64,000 nucleotides of DNA from Lutibacter sp. A64 (GTDB taxonomy: Bacteria > Bacteroidota > Bacteroidia > Flavobacteriales > Flavobacteriaceae): the NCBI RefSeq assembly GCF_022429565.1, contig NZ_CP092487.1, positions 2,622,001 through 2,686,000 of the forward strand, read 5' to 3'. Position 1 is the first letter of the stretch; every line of letters starts with the position of its first letter. The position numbers and the translations under genes are program-made. The notes beneath the pieces are model-generated. The model did not search any database and was not told where the DNA came from. It saw nothing but the letters and a program-made list of their open reading frames with translations. Shown piece by piece: positions 44,834 to 53,211 of the stretch.

Positions 44834-45574
44834 ATGAAAAAAATATCACTTCTTACGTTTTTAATATTATTGTATAATATTTCTTTTTCTCAAGGTATTA
44901 AAGGAAAGGCTATTTATAGCCTTTCCTTTAGTGAATCTTATATGCAAAATATGAAAGAATCAAAAAGCAACTATGTAAAAAACCTTGCTAAGCAAATGGC
45001 ACAAAACATTGCTAAAATTGAAGTTGAATTAAAGTTTTTAAATGAAGAATCTATTTTTAAGGGTATTGAAAATATAGATATATCTGATATTGAATATGAA
45101 TCAATTATGGGAATGATTTTTTCAAATGGGGTTAAGTATACAAATTTAGAAACTAAAGAAACTTTATGGCAAAAAGAGGCATATGGTCAAAAGGTATTGC
45201 TAAAAAGTAGCTTGGATTCTCTAAAATGGGTGCTTGTGAATGAAACAAAACAAATAGGTGAATTCTTTTGCCATAAAGCAACCACTACTAGAACGGTTAT
45301 TAACTCTAAAGGAACTTTTCATCATCTTATTGTAGCTTGGTATTGCCCTGAATTACCTATTAGATTTGGACCAGCTGGATATGGAAATTTACCAGGATTA
45401 ATTATTAAGCTAACTGAACAAACTGCTATATTTAATTTAAGAGAATTAGTTTTAAATTCAAAAGAAAAAATTGTAATTAAAAAACCAAGCAAGGGAGAGT
45501 TAATGACAGAGAAAGAGCTATTAAATATAGGTTTTGACAGAACAAATAAGTTTAAAAAGTCTTTAAGAAACTAA
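44834..45574 (+). CDS. GLPGLI-family protein
   Basis: 246 residues with a signal peptide (1-19, ending SFSQG). Family marks: KQIGEFFCHKATTT, IVAWYCPELPIRFGP and the namesake motif as GNLPGLI (184-190). The N-terminal part GIKGKAIYSLSFSES is typical. GLPGLI proteins occur only in Bacteroidota, usually next to an outer-membrane receptor-like gene, as here (10-base gap). Function is unknown; a periplasmic or surface partner of the receptor is inferred. There is no homolog of known activity to lean on. Confidence 0.88.
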   Translation: MKKISLLTFLILLYNISFSQGIKGKAIYSLSFSESYMQNMKESKSNYVKNLAKQMAQNIAKIEVELKFLNEESIFKGIENIDISDIEYESIMGMIFSNGVKYTNLETKETLWQKEAYGQKVLLKSSLDSLKWVLVNETKQIGEFFCHKATTTRTVINSKGTFHHLIVAWYCPELPIRFGPAGYGNLPGLIIKLTEQTAIFNLRELVLNSKEKIVIKKPSKGELMTEKELLNIGFDRTNKFKKSLRN

Positions 45575-45584
45575 TTTTTACTTT

Positions 45585-48248
45585 ATGAAAAAAGTTTTGC
45601 TTTTTCTACTATTTACTCAATTTGTTACAGCACAAGAAATTATAATTAAAGGAGTAGTAACAGATTCAATTGCACCATTAGCTTATGCTAGCATAATAGC
45701 AAAACCACTTATAAATAGTATTAATATGTCTTTTGCAATAAGCGACGAAAAGGGCAAATTTAAGTTAACTTTAATTAAAAATATAGATTATGTTATTACA
45801 GCTAGTTACTTAGGTTATAAATCTCAAAGTATAGAATTAAATTCAAATGACACTAAGGTTTTAAGTTTTATTTTAAGTGAAACTGAACAAAAACTAAATG
45901 AAATTGTAATTGTACAAGAAGTACCAATTGAAGTAAAAGAAGACACAATAACTTACAATGTAAAAAAATTTATAACAGGTAAAGAACGAAAGTTAAAAAA
46001 TATTTTAAAAAAACTTCCAGGAATTGAAATTGACAAAAACGGAGGTGTTATTGTGAACGGAAAAAAAGTTAGTAAAGTACTTGTAGAGAATAAGAAGTTT
46101 TTTGGAGGAAGTAGTACAAAGTTAGCAATAGAAAATATACCAGCAAATGTAATAAATAAAATTGAAATTATTGATAATTATAATGATATTGCATTTTTAA
46201 AAGGAGTTGTTGAAAGTAATGAATTAGCAATGAATGTAAAATTAAAAGAAGACAAAAAAAAGTTTGTATTTGGTGATGTAGATGCTGGAAAAGGAAGTGA
46301 AAACCACTATTTAACTCATGCTGGTTTGTTTTATTACAGTCCAAAAACCAATATAAACTTTATAGGGGACATTAATAATATTGGAAAAAAGTTTTTTAGT
46401 TTTAGAGATTATTTAAGTTTTGAGAATGCTTCATCAAAAGTATTAAGAGATGAAAGTTCCATATATAATACATCAAGCAGTAATTTTTCAACATTTTTAA
46501 ATAATCAAAAGGCATTTAAAAATGATAACAAGTTTTCAGCATTTAATTTTGTAAAGAGTATTTCAAAAAAAATTGATTTTTTAGGTTATGCTATTTTTTC
46601 AAATTCAAAAATACAAGACAAAATTGATAATTTTAATAAATACTTTTATGATAAAAATGTATTTAATGAATCTATAATAAAAAATAAACATCTAAATAAT
46701 AGTCTAGGAATATTAAAATTTTCAGTTGATTATAGAGTAAATAATTTAGAACAAATTTATATTAATTCACAGTATAAATATTCCAAAAATAAAAGTGATG
46801 CTATACTATTATCTATTGTTAATTCCAAAACTCAAAATGTAGAAACCAAAATTAGGGAAGATATTAACTCTATGAATCATGATATTGAATGGCATAAAAA
46901 GATAAATAAAAATAATACTTTTTCTTTTGGTTTTAATTATGATTATAATAAAAGTACACCAAAAACTCAATGGATTACTAATAAATCAATTTTTCAACAA
47001 TTGATTCCGTTATTTGAAGCTGATATTTATAATATTTTTCAAGATAAAATATCTGTTAACAATAAATATACATCTGTTATAAAGCACTATTTATTACTGT
47101 CTAAAAGAAGTCAATTAACAACAACTATTGGAAATAAATATTTAAATGAAAAATTTAAAGTTGATGAATATCAGGAAATAGATGGTATTATTAACAGTTT
47201 TAATTTAGCAGGATTTGGCAATGATATTTATTTTAGTTTAAATGATTTTTACACAGGTTTACAATTCAAGTATAAAAAAGGAGGTATTCTAGCAAAAATT
47301 GAGGTTTATTCACATTTTTACGATTTAAGACTTAACCAAGAAATAAAACAAAAAGAAAATAAAGTAGTACTTTCTCCAAACTTATTGTTGAAATATTCTT
47401 TTAACAAATCAGAACATTTAAATTTAAGATATCAAAAACATAGCATATTTTTAAATTCTTCAAAATATGCTAATAATTTTAGTTTATTAAGCTATAACAC
47501 TGTTTTTAAAGGTAATCCTGATTTGTTACATAACTCTATTTATCATACTGCTCGTCTATGGTATACAAAATTTAGTTTATATAATAATATTATAATGAAT
47601 GGAAGTATTAGTTATAATAAGAAAGTAAACAATATAAAAAATGAAATTCAGTCTTCTAGTATTGAAAGTTATTTAATGCCTATTATAATAAACACTCCAG
47701 AAGAAAGCTGGAATACTTCAATAGATATATACAAAATTATTAAAAAGATAAAAATTAGATCAAAAGGTTATATCAATGTTTCAAATTATCAACAAAAAAT
47801 TAATGATGCTTTTGTGAAAAATGAGAATATTTCAAAACGATTAGATATTAGTGTTAGTACAATTTTTGATAATTATCCTAATATAGAAATTGGAATAAAA
47901 AAATCTATAAATAACTTCAGCATAAGTAAACAAAAAAACTCTTTCCACACTAATAATCTTTATTTTGACTTTGGTTATAATTTTTTGAAAGGGTTTGTTT
48001 TTAAAACTGATTATTCAAAAAATATTTATAAAAGTAAAAATAAGGAATTTGAAAACACTAGTGAAGAAGCTAATATTTCATTATTTTATAATAAAGAAGA
48101 TAGCCCGTTAGGTTTTGAAATTAAAATTTCAAATTTATTTAATGCAAAATATCAATCTAATACCTTCTTTTCTGATTTTTTAATATCTGAGTCAAGAGCA
48201 TATCTATTACCTAAGATTTATATGTTTACGCTTTCTTATAAAATTTAA
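45585..48248 (+). CDS. TonB-dependent receptor-like outer-membrane protein
   Basis: 887 residues with signal peptide (1-17, ending VTAQE). A carboxypeptidase-like regulatory domain (about 20-100: IIKGVVTDSIAPLAYASII, in part) is followed by a plug-like region (about 115-215: LKKLPGIEIDKNGGVIVNGKKVSKVLVENKKFF in parts) and a long beta-barrel (about 225-887). It lacks an obvious TonB box. This is the outer membrane beta-barrel family that pairs with GLPGLI genes. Transport substrate is unknown, and it may be a receptor for surface assembly rather than nutrient uptake. Confidence 0.85.
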   Translation: MKKVLLFLLFTQFVTAQEIIIKGVVTDSIAPLAYASIIAKPLINSINMSFAISDEKGKFKLTLIKNIDYVITASYLGYKSQSIELNSNDTKVLSFILSETEQKLNEIVIVQEVPIEVKEDTITYNVKKFITGKERKLKNILKKLPGIEIDKNGGVIVNGKKVSKVLVENKKFFGGSSTKLAIENIPANVINKIEIIDNYNDIAFLKGVVESNELAMNVKLKEDKKKFVFGDVDAGKGSENHYLTHAGLFYYSPKTNINFIGDINNIGKKFFSFRDYLSFENASSKVLRDESSIYNTSSSNFSTFLNNQKAFKNDNKFSAFNFVKSISKKIDFLGYAIFSNSKIQDKIDNFNKYFYDKNVFNESIIKNKHLNNSLGILKFSVDYRVNNLEQIYINSQYKYSKNKSDAILLSIVNSKTQNVETKIREDINSMNHDIEWHKKINKNNTFSFGFNYDYNKSTPKTQWITNKSIFQQLIPLFEADIYNIFQDKISVNNKYTSVIKHYLLLSKRSQLTTTIGNKYLNEKFKVDEYQEIDGIINSFNLAGFGNDIYFSLNDFYTGLQFKYKKGGILAKIEVYSHFYDLRLNQEIKQKENKVVLSPNLLLKYSFNKSEHLNLRYQKHSIFLNSSKYANNFSLLSYNTVFKGNPDLLHNSIYHTARLWYTKFSLYNNIIMNGSISYNKKVNNIKNEIQSSSIESYLMPIIINTPEESWNTSIDIYKIIKKIKIRSKGYINVSNYQQKINDAFVKNENISKRLDISVSTIFDNYPNIEIGIKKSINNFSISKQKNSFHTNNLYFDFGYNFLKGFVFKTDYSKNIYKSKNKEFENTSEEANISLFYNKEDSPLGFEIKISNLFNAKYQSNTFFSDFLISESRAYLLPKIYMFTLSYKI

Positions 48249-48284
48249 CCATAGTTTAAGACACTTTTGTACATTTGTTGTCTT

Positions 48285-49517
48285 ATGCATTTTTTATACA
48301 ACATACTTATTTTTAAAGCCAGTTTAATACTAAAAGTACTGGCGCTTTTCAATAAAAAAATAAAACTTTTTGTTGAAGGACGAAAACAAACTTTTAGCCT
48401 TCTTAAAAATAATATTTCACCTTCAGATATCATAATTTGGATGCATTGCGCATCACTTGGAGAATTTGAACAAGGCAGACCAATTTTAGAAAAAATAAAG
48501 GAAAAACACCCAACAAAAAAATTGGTATTAACATTTTTTTCGCCATCTGGTTACGAGATTAGAAAAAATTATAACGGAGCAGATGTTGTCTGTTACTTAC
48601 CTTTAGATTCTAAAAAAAATTCTAAAATATTTTTAGATATTGTGCATCCAGAAACTGCCATTTTTGTGAAATATGAGTTTTGGCCAAACCTATTAAAAGA
48701 ATTAAAAACTAGAAATATTAATACCATTTTAATTTCAGGTATTTTTAGAGAAAACCAAGCATTTTTTAAATGGTATGGCGGTTTTATGAGAAAAGCATTA
48801 CAAACGTTCTCATACTTTTTTGTACAAGATAAATTATCTGAAAATTTATTAAAAGGTATACATCTAAACAATGTAATTGCTTGCGGAGATACGCGTTTCG
48901 ATAGAGTTTACGAAATTACAAAACAAGACAACACACTAGATTTTATTTCAGAATTCAAAAATAACAACTACACTCTAGTTGCCGGTAGTACTTGGAAAGA
49001 TGATGAGGAGTTCTTAGTTGATTACATAAATAACAAGGCTTCAGAACAAGAAAAATTTATAATTGCACCTCATAATATCAATTCAAAAGACATTGAAGAA
49101 TTAAAAAATTCTATTTCAAAAAAGGTGGTGTTATTTTCAGAAAAAGAAGGAAAAAACCTACAAGAATATCAAGTTTTTATTATTGACACTATTGGTATTT
49201 TAACAAAGGTGTATAGCTATGCTAACATTGCTTATGTTGGTGGAGGATATACCAAATCTGGAGTTCATAATGTATTAGAACCTGCTACTTTTGGTTTACC
49301 CATTATTATAGGTCCTAATTATAGTAAATTTATTGAAGTAAAAGAACTAGTTGCAAAAGAGGCTTGTTTTTCAATAAATAATTCTCAAAAATTATCCGTA
49401 CTTTTAAACAGTTTTTTTATTGAAAAAAATAAAAGATTAGAAGCAAGTTCAAAAGCATTAGAATATGTGATAGACAAAACAGGAGCTTCAGTAAAAATTT
49501 TAAATTACTTAAAATGA
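48285..49517 (+). CDS. waaA: 3-deoxy-D-manno-octulosonic acid transferase
   Basis: 410 residues from the ATG at 48285; the TTG at 48267 is less likely. A hydrophobic N-terminus (MHFLYNILIFKASLILKVLALF) is the membrane anchor, followed by the GT30 fold: WMHCASLGEFEQGRPI (substrate Glu), FFSPSGYEIRKNY, and the CMP-binding VGGGYTKSGVHNVLEPATFGLP (in parts). It adds Kdo to lipid A precursor at the inner membrane. Its stop overlaps the start of the Crp/Fnr gene by four bases. Confidence 0.95.
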   Translation: MHFLYNILIFKASLILKVLALFNKKIKLFVEGRKQTFSLLKNNISPSDIIIWMHCASLGEFEQGRPILEKIKEKHPTKKLVLTFFSPSGYEIRKNYNGADVVCYLPLDSKKNSKIFLDIVHPETAIFVKYEFWPNLLKELKTRNINTILISGIFRENQAFFKWYGGFMRKALQTFSYFFVQDKLSENLLKGIHLNNVIACGDTRFDRVYEITKQDNTLDFISEFKNNNYTLVAGSTWKDDEEFLVDYINNKASEQEKFIIAPHNINSKDIEELKNSISKKVVLFSEKEGKNLQEYQVFIIDTIGILTKVYSYANIAYVGGGYTKSGVHNVLEPATFGLPIIIGPNYSKFIEVKELVAKEACFSINNSQKLSVLLNSFFIEKNKRLEASSKALEYVIDKTGASVKILNYLK

Positions 49518-50149
49518 TTAGAGAAAAATTAGAAAACTATTATTCGTTTGTTTTTGAGAAAGAGTTAATAGATGAAATTGAACAGGTAGGCATCTACAAA
49601 AAATTACGAGAAAACGAATTATTAGTTGATTTAGGTGATCAAATGAAAGGTGTTCCACTATTGTTAGATGGTGCTATAAAAATTGTACGAGAAGATAAAA
49701 AAGGTGAAGAAATATTGTTGTATTTTTTAGAAAAAGGAGACACCTGTGCCAGTTCTTTTGCAAGTGCTATTTCAAACGGTAAATGTGGCATTAGAGCTAT
49801 TGCCGAAAAAGAATCTGAAATAATTTTTCTTCCTACCCAAAAACTAGATGATTGGTTGGTAAAATACAAAAGTTGGAGGAATTTTGTAATTGATAGCTAC
49901 AACATCCGTCTAAATGAAATGATGGAAACTATAGACACCTTAGCATTTATGAAAATGGATGAGCGTTTATATAAATACCTAAAAGATAAAGCTCAAATAA
50001 TGCGTGAAACCACTCTAAATACAACACACCAAGATATTGCTTATGATATGCATACCTCTCGTGTAGTAATTTCTAGATTGTTAAAACAGCTAGAAAATGA
50101 AGGAAAAATAAAATTACATAGAAATAAAATTGAAATTTTAGAATTCTAA
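49514..50149 (+). CDS. Crp/Fnr-family transcriptional regulator
   Basis: 211 residues. A cyclic-nucleotide-binding-like beta-roll (about 20-130: VPLLLDGAIKIVREDKKGEEILLYFLEKGDTC in parts) is followed by a helix-turn-helix (about 165-205: TTHQDIAYDMHTSRVVISRLLKQLENEGKI, in parts). No CxxC cluster for an Fe-S cofactor, so not a classical Fnr. The start overlaps the waaA stop (ATGA). The next genes, 60 bases on, are sulfur transporters; control of them is plausible but not shown. Confidence 0.92.
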   Translation: MIREKLENYYSFVFEKELIDEIEQVGIYKKLRENELLVDLGDQMKGVPLLLDGAIKIVREDKKGEEILLYFLEKGDTCASSFASAISNGKCGIRAIAEKESEIIFLPTQKLDDWLVKYKSWRNFVIDSYNIRLNEMMETIDTLAFMKMDERLYKYLKDKAQIMRETTLNTTHQDIAYDMHTSRVVISRLLKQLENEGKIKLHRNKIEILEF

Positions 50150-50209
50150 AACAAAACTTAAATATACCGTATAACTCTTATACTTTTACATTACTAACTA
50201 ATTAAATTA

Positions 50210-50770
50210 ATGATGGAATTTATTTCACAGCCATGGGCCTGGTATGTTGCTGGGCCTGTTATTGCACTAATAATGTTTTTACTGTACTACTTTGGAGAAC
50301 GTTTTGGGGTTTCTTCAAATTTAGAAACTTTTTGTTCTATAGGTGGTGCTGGAAAATTTGTTGACTATTTTAAAGTCGACTGGAAAAAAAACTCTTGGAA
50401 CTTAGTTTTTGTTGCTGGAGGAATTACTGGTGGTTTTATTGCCACACAGTGGCTTACCCCTTCAGATACAGTTAATCTTAACCCACAAACAATACAAGAT
50501 TTAGCTGATATTGGCATAAAAAATGCAGGCTCCTCCTATTTACCTGATGAGATTTTTAGCATAGACACTTTACTAACTCTTAAAGGCTTTATAATACTAC
50601 TAATTGCAGGTGTTTTGGTGGGTTTTGGAGCACGTTGGGCTGGCGGTTGTACTTCTGGACATGCAATTGTTGGTTTAAGCAATTTAGAACTACCTTCTTT
50701 AATCTCGGTAATCGGATTTTTTATTGGAGGTTTAATTATGACTTGGCTAATTTTACCATTAATATTTTAA
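50210..50770 (+). CDS. YeeE/YedE-family sulfur transporter, first half
   Basis: 186 residues, about five membrane helices. It carries the YeeE/YedE conserved cysteine in FGARWAGGCTSGHAIVGLSNL (Cys147; in parts). The family member TsuA imports thiosulfate as a single chain with two repeats; here the two repeats are separate genes. Pairs with the next gene (4-base gap). Inner membrane. Thiosulfate or another reduced sulfur anion is the likely substrate. Confidence 0.9.
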   Translation: MMEFISQPWAWYVAGPVIALIMFLLYYFGERFGVSSNLETFCSIGGAGKFVDYFKVDWKKNSWNLVFVAGGITGGFIATQWLTPSDTVNLNPQTIQDLADIGIKNAGSSYLPDEIFSIDTLLTLKGFIILLIAGVLVGFGARWAGGCTSGHAIVGLSNLELPSLISVIGFFIGGLIMTWLILPLIF

Positions 50771-50774
50771 AGAA

Positions 50775-51188
50775 ATGAAGTATATAAAGTTTTTTTTAAT
50801 TGGAATACTATTTGGTATTGTAATGAGTAAAGCAGAAATAATTTCGTGGTATAGAATCTACGAAATGTTTAAATTTCAATCGTTTCATATGTATGGAGTT
50901 ATTGGATCTGCTATTGTTTTAGGAATGTTATGTATGTTCTTATTCAAAAAGAAAATAATTAAAACATTTGAAGGGAATGAAATTTATATTGCTCCAAAAA
51001 AATTAGGAATATATCGTAATTTATTTGGCGGAATATTATTTGGATTAGGCTGGGCATTAGCTGGTGCTTGTCCAGGACCAATGTTTGTTCTTATAGGAAA
51101 AGGAGTGGTTTCTATTTTAGTTGTTATTTTTGGAGCTACACTTGGAGCATTTCTTTATGGGTATTTTAAAAATAGACTACCACATTAA
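50775..51188 (+). CDS. YeeE/YedE-family sulfur transporter, second half (DUF6691)
   Basis: 137 residues, about four helices, with the matching cysteine in LGWALAGACPGPMFVLIG (Cys99). Starts 4 bases after the first half. Together they reconstitute a complete YeeE-like transporter. Possible control by the upstream Crp/Fnr gene. The nearest rhodanese gene (5.5 kb) is far away. Confidence 0.9.
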   Translation: MKYIKFFLIGILFGIVMSKAEIISWYRIYEMFKFQSFHMYGVIGSAIVLGMLCMFLFKKKIIKTFEGNEIYIAPKKLGIYRNLFGGILFGLGWALAGACPGPMFVLIGKGVVSILVVIFGATLGAFLYGYFKNRLPH

Positions 51189-51369
51189 TCTAAATAAATT
51201 CATAAATTTTATAATACTTTAAAAATTACAAGTAAAAACTTTAATATTGAAGATTTTAATCCGAATTTTGAAAAAAGAAATTATAAGTTACACTAGTACC
51301 TTTAAACTAAAATATAAATTTCAACAGCTTTCTATTTATAGATTGATTAGCGAAATTAACAATTACTAA

Positions 51370-53139
51370 ATGCAGCATCCTCAAGAATTTTACAACAATC
51401 AAAAAGCTATTTTTGAACAGAAATCAAAAAACTTAAAAAAGAAACTTTCAATTTCTAGTTTAATACGATTTATAACTTTTTTAAGTATTATTTTAGGAAT
51501 TTACCTTTTTTTTGGAAATAGTTCAGCAATTTTATTAGTTGTAGGTATTGGCGTAATTCTATTTATATATTTGGTGCTAAAACACAGCAAACTACAATAC
51601 AATTATAACTTAAACAAAACCCTAATATCTATTAATAAAACAGAATTAGATGTTTTAAATAGAAATTATTTTGACTTAGATGACGGAACTGAATTTATAA
51701 ATCCTAAACATGCCTATAGTTACGATATAGATTTATTTGGAAAAGGTTCCTTTTTTCAATATTGTAATAGAACCGTAACAATTGAAGGTAAACATAAATT
51801 GTTTTCAGAATTAACTTCAAACAATATTTCAGCAATTGATAAAAAGCAAACTGGAATTAAAGAATTAAGTGAAAAACCAAAGTGGAGACAACACTTTTCT
51901 GCAATTGCAAGTTTGGTAAAAGTAGAGCATCCAGCTAAAGAAATTGTAAGTTGGATTCATAATTACAAACCCGTTTTTCCTTCATTTTTAGCATATCTAC
52001 CCATAGTTTTTTCTTTTTTATCTGTAGCGTTAATTGTTGCCTTGGCACTCCAACTAATTCCTGAAATATTACTTTTATTATGGCTTTTTGTTGGTTTAGG
52101 AATTTCTGGTTTTTATGTAAAAAAGGTAAATGAATTATCTAGAAATACAGACAATGCAAAAGATACATTTAAACAATATCATAAATTATTAAATGAAATT
52201 GAAAATACCACTTTCACTTCAGAAATTTTAAAATCTAAGCAATTAAAAATTCAAACTGAAACAAAAAAAGCATCTGACATTTTTAAAAAATACTCAAAAT
52301 TATTAGATGCCTTAGACCAACGAAATAATGTTATTATTGCAGTACTTGGAAATGGGTTTTTCCTAAGAGATTTACATCAAGTTTATAAAATTGAAAAGTG
52401 GATTGAAACTTATAAAGATAAAGTAGAACAATGGTTTGATGTAATTGCTTTTTTCGATGCTCAAAACTCATTAGCAAACTTTGCTTTTAACCATCCAAAT
52501 TATGTGTTTCCTGAAATTAAAAATAACGGTGAAGTTATAAAAGCAACAAATTTAGGACATACTTTATTAAAAGAAAAACAACGAGTTGACAATAATTTCA
52601 CCATTAAAAATCAACAATTTTTTATAATAACAGGTGCAAATATGGCAGGGAAAAGTACTTTTTTAAGAACGGTTTCCTTATCTATTGTTATGGCAAATAT
52701 TGGTTTACCTGTTTGTGCTGAACATTTTGAATACAGCCCAATAAAACTAATAACTAGTATGCGTACATCAGATTCTTTAGTTGAAGATGAATCGTATTTC
52801 TTTTCAGAATTAAAACGTTTAAAATTTATTGTTGATGAAATTAAAAACGACGATTATTTTATAATTTTAGATGAAATTTTAAAAGGAACAAATAGCACAG
52901 ATAAAGCTATTGGATCTAAAAAGTTTGTTGAAAAATTAGTAGCTTCAAATTCAACAGGAATTATTGCAACGCACGATTTAAGTTTGTGTGAAATTGAACA
53001 AGAATTAACTGAGGTTAAAAACTACTATTTTGATGCCGAAATTATAAATGACGAGCTGAATTTTGATTACCAATTAAAAAACGGCATTTGTAAAAATATG
53101 AATGCTTCATTTTTACTAAAAAAGATGCAAATAATTTAA
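51370..53139 (+). CDS. MutS-type ATPase with four transmembrane helices
   Basis: 589 residues. The C-terminal half is a MutS domain V ATPase: Walker A GANMAGKST (422-430), signature region MRTSDSLVEDESYFFSELKRL (460-484, in parts), Walker B FIILDE (496-501 region) and the His switch IIATHD. The N-terminal half lacks mismatch-recognition domain I. Instead it has two hydrophobic helices (about 31-48 and 52-70) and, within the lever region, two more (about 206-226 and 230-250). A membrane-anchored MutS-like protein is thus predicted. It is known only as a MutS-related protein of Bacteroidota; the function is not established. Confidence 0.85.
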   Translation: MQHPQEFYNNQKAIFEQKSKNLKKKLSISSLIRFITFLSIILGIYLFFGNSSAILLVVGIGVILFIYLVLKHSKLQYNYNLNKTLISINKTELDVLNRNYFDLDDGTEFINPKHAYSYDIDLFGKGSFFQYCNRTVTIEGKHKLFSELTSNNISAIDKKQTGIKELSEKPKWRQHFSAIASLVKVEHPAKEIVSWIHNYKPVFPSFLAYLPIVFSFLSVALIVALALQLIPEILLLLWLFVGLGISGFYVKKVNELSRNTDNAKDTFKQYHKLLNEIENTTFTSEILKSKQLKIQTETKKASDIFKKYSKLLDALDQRNNVIIAVLGNGFFLRDLHQVYKIEKWIETYKDKVEQWFDVIAFFDAQNSLANFAFNHPNYVFPEIKNNGEVIKATNLGHTLLKEKQRVDNNFTIKNQQFFIITGANMAGKSTFLRTVSLSIVMANIGLPVCAEHFEYSPIKLITSMRTSDSLVEDESYFFSELKRLKFIVDEIKNDDYFIILDEILKGTNSTDKAIGSKKFVEKLVASNSTGIIATHDLSLCEIEQELTEVKNYYFDAEIINDELNFDYQLKNGICKNMNASFLLKKMQII

Positions 53140-53211
53140 TTTTTAAGAATATAAATTCACACAAGCTTCATCATCTTTAAAATATATATTTTACAATTAA
53201 TAGTAAAAAAA

